DNA of 64,000 nt, taken from contig LGRX02034712.1 of the NCBI GenBank assembly GCA_001247695.2, positions 31,328 through 95,327 on the forward strand, in the 5' to 3' direction. The DNA comes from Cymbomonas tetramitiformis (lineage: Eukaryota; Chlorophyta; Pyramimonadophyceae; Pyramimonadales; Pyramimonadaceae). Positions 18,593-27,877 of this stretch are shown piece after piece. A program made the translations under genes and the position numbers. Positions within the stretch are counted from its first letter, which is position 1. Each line of letters starts with the position of its first letter. Under the pieces are notes generated by a model. It ran no database searches. It had not been told where the DNA came from and saw only the letters and a list, made by a program, of their open reading frames with translations.

Positions 18593-21500
18593 AAAGGCGT
18601 CAGAGGAGCGACAGTATTGTTCCCAAGGTAGGCAGTTGTCCAGAGAAAGAGGTTCCCTTCATCAGCGGTGTCCAGGAAGGTTAAAGCTCTGGCGCGTTCC
18701 CGCCTTTGCTTCCGCTGCATTCTGACCTCCTGTAAGGCTTTTTCGCGGGCTTGTCCTTCTCGGGATAGTCTCAGTTGTTCAAACTCTGTGAGCTGTTCGA
18801 GTTCACCCCCGTAGTTCAACGACTCGCGAGTCTTCCAGGAGTCATGAGCATTAGAGTACCCAGTCCAGCGAACCAGAAATTCTTCTACTTCCTTACCTCC
18901 TCTCGCAGGTTTCACTCTTCGAGCCAGAATCTTAGACACATGTGTCTGGGATTGTCCATCCACGAGAACCTTGGCAGGAGTAGGGGTTTGCTGACGCAGC
19001 GCAAAAGCTTCATCTGCAGTGCGGTATTCCTTGAGGCGATGTTGCGCAAAAACATCGTGAATACGCCATTTAGGGGGTAACTTGAGCCGATAAGCTACCG
19101 GAGCACCTCTGTCAATTTCGGGTAGCTCTCGCTGCTGGTCACTGAAGAACCTCTCGGTGTTGGGTAAGGGCCCGTGCCAGCGAGGTCCCAGCTTCCTGAA
19201 GGATTCGCGGTTCATGATATTTTCCGTGAGATGCTTGGCATCTACCCAGACCAAGTCTCCCAACTGAAAGGATTTGGCGGTGTGACGCTGGTCAAACTGA
19301 TGTCGCCGGCGTTGCTGTGCCAGTTCTAGCTTAGTGCGGGCGTCCTCTAGTTGAGCCGCGAATTTACTAGCCATCTCGTGGGCAGTACCTTCTCCACCCT
19401 TGCGCCTGGAGTGTTGTCCAGCAGCGGCTTGCAGGAACAAGTCCAGTTGCGACATAGGCGAGTGCCCCAAGACCAACTCAAAAGGGGTAAAGCCGGTTAC
19501 ATCGCTCCGCGTATCGTTTATGGCGAACTCCACGTTGGCACACCACAAATCCCAGTCCTCTGGATTGCTGCCTACGAAGGACCTCAGCATGTCTTCAACC
19601 ACGCGGTTGGTATGTTCAGCTTGTCCGTCCGAACGAGGGTTATAAGGCGTAGTGGAGGCCACTTTGGTTCCCATAAGTCTCATCAATTCCTTCCACATAG
19701 CATCCTGAAAACGAGGGTCGCGGTCAGAGACAATCTTCATAGGGGTGCCGTGTAGTTTCCAGATGTGGTCGAAGTAGATTCGAGCTATAACCTCAGCGGA
19801 GCTGTCCTGGAAGTTCAACGGGATGATGTGAACCATTTTGCTGAGCTTACACGTGAAAGTAGCAAAGGCATCGTGATTCCGCGCCGTGACTGGCAGTCCA
19901 GTAACAAAGTCCACACTGACCACTTGCCATAGTCGCGTAGGAATAGTGTGTGGGTTCAGCAATCCATCCGGGTAAGAATTTCTCGGTCGCACCGCTTGAC
20001 AGATAGCACAAGATGAAACCCAGCGTCCCACATCTTCTGCTGCCCCTTTCCACCAGAAGCGTCGCAGGACTCGTTCCAGAGTTTTGTCCCTGCCCGCGTG
20101 TCCAGCGGAAACAGAGGCGTGCGCCTCTTGTAGCACTACCTCACGGAGTGGTGAATCTTCTCCCAGTACCAACTGATAGCGTCCAGCGCTCACCTTCCAC
20201 AACACATTTCCCACCACGCAGAAGTCACGAGTGCGTTGATGCGGAGCTTCTTGGATTTCTTTCCTTAAAGTCTGTAGGGGGCCAGGTCGCCCATATTCCG
20301 CTTGCAGCGCTTTGAGAAACTGACCTCCGGATATCTGCTGATGCAGGTCTCGAACGCTGGCCGCTTCTCCAGTACGCACGATAGGAGGAGGGGAACTCGT
20401 CTTCCTTTCCCGCTTGACACGCTGTCGAGCTGGCGGAGCGTACACCACTAGCAGGGGCCAAGGGAGATCCAGAAGGACTCCATCCGGGGCAGCGAACATC
20501 TGCACAGGTTCTCCTTGAGCGTCATGGGTAGGAATAATGTACTCCACTCTCATTCCCGCAGATCTGAACAACTGCCGCCACTGTGGCATGCGAGACTGAA
20601 AGTCAGGAAGGACAAAGAGAGCTGAAGTATTCTCAGGGTCCAGACGCCATTCTTCCACATATCTCCTCAGTACGGCCTCGAAGGTCAAATGGTTGGAGGA
20701 GAAGGGAAGATTGCACCAGACGTTCAACCCTCGCCAGTTTTCCTTCAAGCAGTCCGTCCAGTAGCGGTTGACCTGACGATTCTTTCCTCCCAAGTCGCAA
20801 CAGGCGTCCACCTCGAAAGGTCCATATTCTTGACTCAAGAAGTCGAACATGTCCGCACGGAACTTCCAGTCCTGTCGGTCGCTGGGCTCCAGGAGTCTGG
20901 TTGAGGCCTCGCTGCACTTCGGCGTTGCTGAGTAGTCAACAGGGGTCTTCCTGGGAGAAGGAGGCGAGGATGCTGTCAGTTTGCCAGAGCGCGTCTGAAC
21001 TGCCAGGGTTGCTTCCTCGTACCCGGGTTCGGCCAGCTGCAGGGTATGTAAGGCGTCCATCCAGAGTTGAGGGGAGTCCATCCAGGTGAGAGTCCCACTG
21101 TACGCGAGAACTGGTTCCGGATCTTTGGTCTTGGCGCTGTTGGACTTGCGCTCCTTCAACTTGTTGGGATCTACCACTCCCAGGGGCGCACGTCCTTGGC
21201 GAGACTCTTTACCAGCGGCAGGTCGAAACTTGTTGGCAGTGTCTGCGGCTGAAGGAGGTCGCTGCGGTTTCCCAGTAACCGGGTGCACAAAGCCAGCTTC
21301 TACCAGTCCTTCTCTCGCGGAAATTTCCTTGTAGTCGGGTCGCCTGGACAGAGCGTCTGGAACCCAGAGTAGCGCCCCAGGAATGTACTCCATCTCGGGT
21401 ACCCCTACCTCCACTAGATCCATGTACCATCGGGCTTGGCGTCGGCTGAGAGGTTGTCCGGGTGCCATTAACCAGACTAGGGGCTTATGGTCACCCTGCA

Positions 21501-22590
21501 ATTGGAGCTCGGTCCAGATGAGGTAGTGTCGCCAAGTTTGAGTAGTGCAGTGATGGAGAGCGCAGAGTTCTCTTTCGCCAGCATGGTAGTTCTGCTCGGC
21601 TCCATTGAACTGTCTGCTTTCAAAGGCGATGGGTTGCAATCCATTTCCCACGTCTTGCATCAGTACTCCCCCCAGCGCCACTCCACTGGCGTCAGTTTGT
21701 ACCACGAAAGGATGCCGTCCTTCGGCCGCCGCTTTCATATCGGGTAGCGCCAGAGTGGGTGAAGAACATAGCGCCTTCTTAATCTCCTCGAAGGCCCAAC
21801 GCTGCATGGGTCCCCATAGCCAAGCGACATCCCCTTTGGTGAGCTGAGTCAAGGGTTGTGCTACTTCAGAGAAGCCCAGCATGTACCGCCGGTAGTACCC
21901 AGCCAACCCCAAAAATTGGCGCACATGCGTGGCGTTTTCCAGAGCGGGCCAGTCCCTGATGGCGGCCAACTTGTCATGTTGAGGTTGACTTCCTTCCCGT
22001 GAGATAACGTGTCCCAGAAAGCGTATCTGGGTCTGCAGTAGTTGACACTTAGACTCCTTGAGGTAGATACCCTGGTTCTCACAGACTTCGAGAAATTGCT
22101 GGAGATGGGAAAGATGCTCCTCCAAGGTGTTGCTGAAGAGGATACAATCGTCCAGGAATATTCTTACAAAAGGAAGATGCCCCAGAGCTCGCTGCATGCG
22201 TCTCTGATAGCAAGAAGGACTGTTGGTCAACCCCATGGGCATCACCAACCACTCATACGAGCCATAGGGAGAAGTGAACGCCGTCTTTTCCACATCCTCA
22301 GACGCCATAGCCATCTGCCAGAATCCATCTACCGCATCGAAGGAGGAGAAGTACTTGGCCCCATGCATGGAGTCGAACAACTGCTGAATGTCGGGAAGTG
22401 GATATTTGTCCTTGACGGTCAGGCTGTTGATGGCGCGGAAGACGCAGACCATTCTGAGTACTTCAGGTTTCCCTGGCTTGGGAACCATCAGCACTGGTGC
22501 AGCGAACTGACTTGAGGAAGGCCTGATGTAGCCCTTACTCAGGAGTTCATCCAGGCGTTCTCGCAGTTGAGTCAGCTCCACCATGGACAT
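18589..22590 (-). CDS. pol of element C: RT, RNase H, adenine-MTase-like domain, integrase, chromodomain
   Basis: This 1333-residue ORF follows the protease ORF in the -1 frame. RT has FDAVDGFW and FLDD near residue 145. RNase H has QTDASGVALGG, GERELCALHH and QGDHKPL. Next comes a phage Dam-like domain (DRQDWKF...VDACCD...YWTDCL...VWCNLPFS near residue 627). The second position of NPPF is Leu here, so catalysis is probably lost. The integrase has an HHCC finger with CAICQ, then Asp near 897, Asp near 957 and Glu near 992 (VDFVTGL, SDRDPRF, DGQAEHTNR). A chromodomain (HVSKILARRV...VRWTGYSNAHDSW) is near the end. The RT has VCVFRAIN where D reads VVDYRQLN, another sign of decay. Confidence 0.88.
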   Translation of the reverse strand: MSMVELTQLRERLDELLSKGYIRPSSSQFAAPVLMVPKPGKPEVLRMVCVFRAINSLTVKDKYPLPDIQQLFDSMHGAKYFSSFDAVDGFWQMAMASEDVEKTAFTSPYGSYEWLVMPMGLTNSPSCYQRRMQRALGHLPFVRIFLDDCILFSNTLEEHLSHLQQFLEVCENQGIYLKESKCQLLQTQIRFLGHVISREGSQPQHDKLAAIRDWPALENATHVRQFLGLAGYYRRYMLGFSEVAQPLTQLTKGDVAWLWGPMQRWAFEEIKKALCSSPTLALPDMKAAAEGRHPFVVQTDASGVALGGVLMQDVGNGLQPIAFESRQFNGAEQNYHAGERELCALHHCTTQTWRHYLIWTELQLQGDHKPLVWLMAPGQPLSRRQARWYMDLVEVGVPEMEYIPGALLWVPDALSRRPDYKEISAREGLVEAGFVHPVTGKPQRPPSAADTANKFRPAAGKESRQGRAPLGVVDPNKLKERKSNSAKTKDPEPVLAYSGTLTWMDSPQLWMDALHTLQLAEPGYEEATLAVQTRSGKLTASSPPSPRKTPVDYSATPKCSEASTRLLEPSDRQDWKFRADMFDFLSQEYGPFEVDACCDLGGKNRQVNRYWTDCLKENWRGLNVWCNLPFSSNHLTFEAVLRRYVEEWRLDPENTSALFVLPDFQSRMPQWRQLFRSAGMRVEYIIPTHDAQGEPVQMFAAPDGVLLDLPWPLLVVYAPPARQRVKRERKTSSPPPIVRTGEAASVRDLHQQISGGQFLKALQAEYGRPGPLQTLRKEIQEAPHQRTRDFCVVGNVLWKVSAGRYQLVLGEDSPLREVVLQEAHASVSAGHAGRDKTLERVLRRFWWKGAAEDVGRWVSSCAICQAVRPRNSYPDGLLNPHTIPTRLWQVVSVDFVTGLPVTARNHDAFATFTCKLSKMVHIIPLNFQDSSAEVIARIYFDHIWKLHGTPMKIVSDRDPRFQDAMWKELMRLMGTKVASTTPYNPRSDGQAEHTNRVVEDMLRSFVGSNPEDWDLWCANVEFAINDTRSDVTGFTPFELVLGHSPMSQLDLFLQAAAGQHSRRKGGEGTAHEMASKFAAQLEDARTKLELAQQRRRHQFDQRHTAKSFQLGDLVWVDAKHLTENIMNRESFRKLGPRWHGPLPNTERFFSDQQRELPEIDRGAPVAYRLKLPPKWRIHDVFAQHRLKEYRTADEAFALRQQTPTPAKVLVDGQSQTHVSKILARRVKPARGGKEVEEFLVRWTGYSNAHDSWKTRESLNYGGELEQLTEFEQLRLSREGQAREKALQEVRMQRKQRRERARALTFLDTADEGNLFLWTTAYLGNNTVAPLTPL
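20440..20885 (-). other. Dam-like adenine methyltransferase domain of element C (motif altered)
   Basis: The fold matches phage-type N6-adenine methyltransferases: DRQDW start, VDACCDLGGKNRQVNRYWT, VWCNLPFSSN, then a hydrophobic strand with FVLPDFQSR. The usual NPPY/F reads NLPF at about 20701-20712. A Pro-to-Leu change there should weaken or abolish catalysis. Element D keeps NPPY. Confidence 0.7.
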
Positions 22591-22676
22591 CTTATAGGGC
22601 CTCTTAGCGGGCGCGATACCATTCCATCCCTCTTCGTTGCAGTCTCACATGGGCCACTTCATCTTTTCGCAGGGCG

Positions 22677-23378
22677 TCAAAGTTGGGCAGCGCTTCGCAA
22701 ATTACTCGAGGTGAAAAGGACTCGATCAGCTTTTGAAACTTCTTTCTCCACTCTGGGGGAGATTGAAGGGTCCTCCAAATTCTCGCTGGTGGCCATCGCT
22801 GATAACATCGAAGTCCCTACCAAAGGTGTCGCATAGGCCACTAAGATGTCGTGGGGTGTCGCGGCACTGTCCATTCCCGCATATCTGCGCCGATAGGCTT
22901 TGATCTCCTTGGTCGCTTGGGCCGCAGATAACCTTACCATCGGTTCCAGAGCCATCGCGGTTCTCTCGCCTTTGCGTGTGGAGCTACGCCCCGGCGAACA
23001 TCCCTGTATCCGCACGGATTTGCCATGATGGCGAACCTTGACTGATCCCCACCCATCATAGTCCAGCGTGACCGGCGAGAGGTGTCTCAACCACCTTCCT
23101 CCGAGTACAATGTCCACCTTGATGCCCAGAGGAAGTACTCGCATCTTGATGACCTCTGAGTAAGTCCCCTCTGAAGTCTCGGCGGTCAGCTTGCCGTAAG
23201 CGACTTGCGCAGAGGTCTGCACTGACCCATCCGCGAGGGTAACGTTCAGCGGCATTCCATTAGCGCGAACTGTGAGGTTCAATCTCTTGATGCACTCACT
23301 GGAGATGAATTCATCCGAGGCACCAGAATCCACCAGCACGCGCACTCGCTGTCCCTTTAGCAAGGCCCAGAACACCAA
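22677..23378 (-). CDS. retroviral-type aspartic protease of element C
   Basis: This 233-residue ORF has the active site RVLVDSGASDEFIS near residues 13-26, the flap-side TLADGS, and VDIVLGGRWLR, the usual Ty3 protease order. Its frame is the same as the middle ORF upstream but at least two stops lie between them. The pol ORF follows in the -1 frame. In element D the protease is part of one continuous pol ORF. It should cleave Gag and Pol during particle maturation. Confidence 0.82.
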   Translation of the reverse strand: MVFWALLKGQRVRVLVDSGASDEFISSECIKRLNLTVRANGMPLNVTLADGSVQTSAQVAYGKLTAETSEGTYSEVIKMRVLPLGIKVDIVLGGRWLRHLSPVTLDYDGWGSVKVRHHGKSVRIQGCSPGRSSTRKGERTAMALEPMVRLSAAQATKEIKAYRRRYAGMDSAATPHDILVAYATPLVGTSMLSAMATSENLEDPSISPRVEKEVSKADRVLFTSSNLRSAAQL

Positions 23379-23732
23379 TAGCAGCGTTCCCTCTTTGTCC
23401 CGAATCGCAGTTAGCTGACTGTCCTAGTTCCACATTACTTGACCATCGCGTCGCAGATGTGCACAGATGGCTGCTCGCACTGGGTGATGCAAAGGTACGC
23501 GCTGCTTAGACCGGATAGGTCTTGTGCGCGGTGGTGCAGGCTGAGAACGATGATCCGGACCAAAGTACCATCCACCTTCCAGTTCGCGATCTGCTTATAG
23601 CTGTCACTCCTTGGCGCGTCGCTCCCGTCCTTGAGCGCGTCGTCTGGCGCGGCTCTGCGTGCGGCTTTCCAGAGGGTAAGAGCGAAGAGGTTGGATGGAA
23701 ATCTCTTCCCCCTCTTCCTCCCCAGAGCTATC

Positions 23733-25442
23733 TTATGGTTCGGACTTTGGAGTGAAAGAGGGGGTTTCTTGTTCCCGCGGTGCCGCCTGAGCGTCGGTGA
23801 CGTTTGCTGGTGCTGCCACTGCTTCATTACCTTCCAGGATCGGCCGCAGACGATGGCGTTGCTGTTTCTGAATGGTTAGTAGCAGTTCCAGGTGGGTTTC
23901 CTCCTGGATGGTTTTCAGGGGAGTCGGCTCCACTCCTTCTGTCACCGTTGTCAGCACACTTGGATTGTTCTCCGATCCGGCGATGGCCAGCTGTCGCTCC
24001 ATCAACTGCTGCGTGAAGTTGAGCGACCGCTGGGAGTCCTCGAGGTCTGAAATGTCCCCAGAAGTTGCGGGCTGAGAACTGGATGGAGATAAGGTCAAAT
24101 CCAGAGTTGTCGCTGGATTCGCCTCTGATGGTTCCGCTGAGTCCAGGGAGAATGAATCACTTGCTGTTGATGGTAGGGCCAGGTGAGCCGCCTCTTCCGC
24201 AGCTTCCCTTTCTCGCTGGTTCCATTGGTGCGCCCGGTATAGACTGCACCAGGCGTCTGGAATTCCTACATCTCCACCAGAACCTGGGATAGTACCGCAC
24301 TCGGTCTCCAGAGATAGCTGAACTGCTCCTTCGGTTATCGTCAGGTCAGGGGTGACCTTCCCATGCCATCTGTACCAGCGGCGGCGATATCTGCGCCACC
24401 CTTCGGGTACCCATGCATCTCTCCATTTCTCATTCTCCTTTACCAGCGCCGCCGCGGCCATGTGCTCCGGGTGCGTCATCTCTCTCCAAGCGCGCGTGCG
24501 ATCCGCCAGTGACTCCGCTCGAAGTCCTGGGGGTTCATCTCCCAACCTCGTAACCTCTGCCTCATGCTGCAGTCGGTCTCGTACAGTCTTCGGAGTTCTG
24601 CTGCGAGGTTTTCCAGTGCGCTTGCGCGCTGCGCTCGTAGGGCGCTCTGCGCTTGGGGTTGACGCCCTCTCTGCCCAGGTTGGACACGCTGCTGGTCGAG
24701 ACGTCGAAGGAAACACCTCAGGTCGAAGTTTAAAAGGTGGGGGTTCGGAAGCTGGGCCAGTTTTTGAAGTTCCACCCCCTTCCTCCCCACTGTCGTCCAG
24801 AGGGTGTGAAACAGCGGGTAGTGTTACCTCCTGGATCCGCTGCCTCAAGGCTCGCATCCTCTCCACGGGAGCTTTCCTCGGTACTCGCTGCCGAGGAGTT
24901 TGCCGCCAGGGGGTGTTGAGTGGGTTGAAGGTCCACTGGGTCTCCTCCTCCTGACCATCATCCTCATCCAGTGCTGCCAGTACTGATGTCTCAGGGTTAG
25001 GGTTAGGGTTAGGGTTAGGGTTATCCCCAAGGTCTGTGGGGTCAACGCGGGGCGTTTCGCCACGCTCGCGTCGTGGAGCTGGATAGCGATCACCAGTTCC
25101 AAGGGAGCGATCTACACTGAACATAACGGGAGGCTTGGAGCGCTCAGGCGACGAAGTGGGTGACCTTCGTGGCGACCGCTGATGGCGCCGGGAAACCAAG
25201 TGATGTTCTCGCCGGCTCTGCTCAGTGGAAAGGTTTGCTGTGTAAACAGCGGTACTGGACAACGAGGGTTCATCCCGTAGGGTTCTGGTTCTGTCGAGAT
25301 GGCGTTGTCGCCTCTGATCGGCAGACCAGGTGAATCCATATCCTCGAGCGGCCAGAGGGTTGGGGGGTGGCGGAGGATCCTGCTGGATATTCCCTCGGTT
25401 GTGGGCGAAGGCTGTACTCCTTGCCCAGGGGCGGTTACCCAT
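23733..25442 (-). CDS. unknown middle ORF of element C (between gag and protease)
   Basis: I recognise no domain. The 569 residues are rich in Pro, Arg, Ser and Glu, with an Arg/Ser-rich N-terminal third, an NPNPNPNPNP run encoded by TTAGGG-type repeats (24993-25022), a Trp/Arg-rich segment (WRRYRRRWYRWHG), and a SLNFTQQLMERQ motif. The element D counterpart (57025-59019) carries LNMTQQL twice at the matching place, so the ORF is shared by the lineage. It sits in the -1 frame after gag in both elements. A nucleic-acid-binding or particle role is possible but unproven. Confidence 0.6.
   Translation of the reverse strand: MGNRPWARSTAFAHNRGNIQQDPPPPPNPLAARGYGFTWSADQRRQRHLDRTRTLRDEPSLSSTAVYTANLSTEQSRREHHLVSRRHQRSPRRSPTSSPERSKPPVMFSVDRSLGTGDRYPAPRRERGETPRVDPTDLGDNPNPNPNPNPETSVLAALDEDDGQEEETQWTFNPLNTPWRQTPRQRVPRKAPVERMRALRQRIQEVTLPAVSHPLDDSGEEGGGTSKTGPASEPPPFKLRPEVFPSTSRPAACPTWAERASTPSAERPTSAARKRTGKPRSRTPKTVRDRLQHEAEVTRLGDEPPGLRAESLADRTRAWREMTHPEHMAAAALVKENEKWRDAWVPEGWRRYRRRWYRWHGKVTPDLTITEGAVQLSLETECGTIPGSGGDVGIPDAWCSLYRAHQWNQREREAAEEAAHLALPSTASDSFSLDSAEPSEANPATTLDLTLSPSSSQPATSGDISDLEDSQRSLNFTQQLMERQLAIAGSENNPSVLTTVTEGVEPTPLKTIQEETHLELLLTIQKQQRHRLRPILEGNEAVAAPANVTDAQAAPREQETPSFTPKSEP
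24993..25022. repeat. five telomere-type TTAGGG repeats inside a coding frame
   Basis: AGGGTT units run five times in tandem. Read on the minus strand they encode Asn-Pro repeats in the middle ORF. The phase and the intact frame say this is a coding microsatellite, not a chromosome end. Confidence 0.85.
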
Positions 25443-25480
25443 ACCGCCCTGTCGCCGGCGACCCGCCGGCGGGAGGACAC

Positions 25481-27877
25481 TCAGTCCTCCTCCTCCGCAG
25501 ATTGCTGACCCGAGGAGGACGCTGCGGCCGATTCCTCGTTCTGAAAATACTCCAGCGCTTCCGCTTCATCTTCCAAATCCTCCCATTCTGTCTCCAGCGC
25601 TGCGATATGAGATTCATTTGCAGCGCGGCGGCGTGCCAAACGAGCTGGGGCGTCAGCAATCCAGGCTCGTTTCTTGGCCTCGTCGGGACAGTTAGCCCAT
25701 AAATGGGAGTCAGAGTTGCAGACGTAGCATCGGCGTGGCGGCCTGGTCAATCCCGCCGGGCTGGGCGGCGCGGCGTGCTGCACCCTGAGGTCGGCGGGGT
25801 CGAGGTCAGTAGCATCTTCCTCCCCAGCGTCCTGCACGGCGTTAAGTCTGGAGGACGAGCGACCATTCCTCCAGGCAGGACTTCGGTTCGCAGGTGCCGA
25901 GGCGGGAGAGGTTCGCGCTGCGGTCAGAGCTTCACTGCGCTCCAATTTGGTGGCCACAGTGATGATATGCTGCAGCGCGGTGGATCCGGGATGATTGCTC
26001 TCCCAATTCGCTGGACTTTGCAGATCCAACCGATCCTCAATGAGGCGATCCATCACAGCTTGCTTCAGTCGCAGTCCAGACCAGAACTGATATAATAGCT
26101 GCTGCTGGCTGATGGCGTGGCAGTTGGGCATGGCGTCTGCCAATAACTGCACTACCTCGTGCCAGGATACCAGACGAGTGGCGAACAAACGCGCAGTCTC
26201 TTCTCGTCGCTGCGCCATGCGCATCACAGTCCCCGCTAGTCCTACCAGCGCGATGTCATCCAGTACGCTCCTGGCTACGTCGGCCAGGAAAGGCGCCAAA
26301 GTGGCGTAACGCCGGTTCCAGGCCTCCGAGTTCAACATACCACCTTGCTTGAGAAAAGTTAGGGATCGCGGCTGTAGTTTGCGTTGCGCCACTTCCTTCA
26401 AGATCTCCGGCATGGTGATCATGGTTAGGTCTAGGCGATAAGCACTCATGCGACCCAGGGCGAAGGTGACTACGCCCATTGACAGAAAATTGACCAGCGC
26501 TTCAGAAAAAGGTGGAAGCGCGGCAATGTCGGCGTCAGTGGTGATTAGTTCAGCGGAGGAGGGGTACATAGGAATGTCTCTGATCAGCTTGAGCACATCA
26601 GCCACTGTCTTGGATTCTCGGTAGACATCGCCTGGAGAAGCCGCTCCCATAAGATCGTGGTGCCCTGGAAATTGAGAAAGGCGCTGGTCCACTGGCAGGA
26701 GTCCCGGGGCCGCTGGCAAGGAATTTCCAGGCGATCTGTACTCTTCTGCGCTGGGAACACCAGAGGGAAACCGGTTGACGCCCAGTCTAGCTGGTACTGT
26801 GGCGGGAGTTGGTTGGTGGCCAGCCGCCATTCCTCGAAACAGGTACGCCTCGGAGGATGAAAATGCTGCCCAAATTTGGAGTCCCAGGGGGTCAAATTCT
26901 GTCAACTCGGACTCTAAGGCCTTTTCCGCGATGGTCACCCAGGAGTACAATGGCAGGCGTCTCTGCTGAGTTCCAGTACGGCTTTCCGCGCAACGCCGCG
27001 CTTCATCCACTTGCGTTTTCTCCACTTCCAGAGTGAAAGCGTCACTGTCCTCAATCTCAGTCAGGCGCACAGGAGTATGCACTGACCCATGCTGCGCCAG
27101 GTCTTGGATGTCCACTCCGATGTGTCGCATAGTCATCCAAATCCGATTTGTATCGGTTATGAAGTGACTGGCGCTTCCAGGCATGGTTGGCAGTCGGTAA
27201 GAATATTGTGCCTCAGCGCCGTGGCTGACAGTCACTGCGGAGGAAGAGGACATGTGATTTCTCAACCAGAAGGAGGCTCCTTCTAAAGTCCGTAGCAACA
27301 CATCTAGACGCCTGTGTCGTGGTTCACCATTGTCTGAAGGCGGGGGCGAGTTTCCTGGTGACGGATGATCAGGCTCAGCGGAGTCAGAAGGCGATGCGCC
27401 GGTAGCCGGTGGATCTGGCTGAAATGGTGCCGGCGCCGGATGAGCCGGTGCCGGAGCCGGTTGATCCGGTGCCGGAGCCGGTTGAGCCGGTGCGGGAACC
27501 GGTTGAGCCGGTGCTGGTACCAGCCAAGGACCTGATCCAGCAGCTGGCGCCGGTGCACCTGGTAAACCGCTCGCCCATCCTAAGGTGTGCTGGTAGGGCG
27601 TCATAGGTGGAGCGCCCACCGCTGGTAGAACCGAAGTCAGATGAGGATAGTGTTGGAGCACTTGCTGATGTAGATTTTGCATGTACTCTGATACTTCTAA
27701 CATCATCTGATTCTGCATTAGGGATTGATGCTGATGGTTCAGCGCGGGGACCGAGGCATCTGAGGGCGTTCTGGCTGAGGCGGGGTCAGAGAAGAGTGCT
27801 CTGCGCTGTTCTGCCAGGCGCTGCTGATTCTGTTCCCATCGCTGATGGCGCCTCTCCCGGCGAGAAAGCTGGTTCAC
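25481..27877 (-). CDS. Gag of element C, C-terminal part with zinc knuckle
   Basis: This 798-residue ORF opens with GTG overlapping the upstream stop (GTGA), in the -1 frame. It has a Gln/Pro-rich N terminus with APAPAQP repeats (27420-27530), the gag core, and a zinc knuckle CYVCNSDSHLWANC (C-x2-C-x4-H-x4-C), followed by ARLARRRAANE and an acidic Glu-rich tail. Element D has the same end (CFACGSLEHLVANC then ARLARR). Together with 27874-29118 it gives about 1212 residues, close to the 1226 of D, so this was probably one ORF. Confidence 0.8.
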   Translation of the reverse strand: MNQLSRRERRHQRWEQNQQRLAEQRRALFSDPASARTPSDASVPALNHQHQSLMQNQMMLEVSEYMQNLHQQVLQHYPHLTSVLPAVGAPPMTPYQHTLGWASGLPGAPAPAAGSGPWLVPAPAQPVPAPAQPAPAPDQPAPAPAHPAPAPFQPDPPATGASPSDSAEPDHPSPGNSPPPSDNGEPRHRRLDVLLRTLEGASFWLRNHMSSSSAVTVSHGAEAQYSYRLPTMPGSASHFITDTNRIWMTMRHIGVDIQDLAQHGSVHTPVRLTEIEDSDAFTLEVEKTQVDEARRCAESRTGTQQRRLPLYSWVTIAEKALESELTEFDPLGLQIWAAFSSSEAYLFRGMAAGHQPTPATVPARLGVNRFPSGVPSAEEYRSPGNSLPAAPGLLPVDQRLSQFPGHHDLMGAASPGDVYRESKTVADVLKLIRDIPMYPSSAELITTDADIAALPPFSEALVNFLSMGVVTFALGRMSAYRLDLTMITMPEILKEVAQRKLQPRSLTFLKQGGMLNSEAWNRRYATLAPFLADVARSVLDDIALVGLAGTVMRMAQRREETARLFATRLVSWHEVVQLLADAMPNCHAISQQQLLYQFWSGLRLKQAVMDRLIEDRLDLQSPANWESNHPGSTALQHIITVATKLERSEALTAARTSPASAPANRSPAWRNGRSSSRLNAVQDAGEEDATDLDPADLRVQHAAPPSPAGLTRPPRRCYVCNSDSHLWANCPDEAKKRAWIADAPARLARRRAANESHIAALETEWEDLEDEAEALEYFQNEESAAASSSGQQSAEEED

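Noticed and set aside
24352..24954. Plus-strand ORF of 200 codons
   Set aside because: It is antisense to the middle ORF of element C. The sense frame is three times longer and has a counterpart in D.
24993..25022. Chromosome end
   Set aside because: Only five TTAGGG units, inside a continuous coding frame and flanked by retrotransposon genes.
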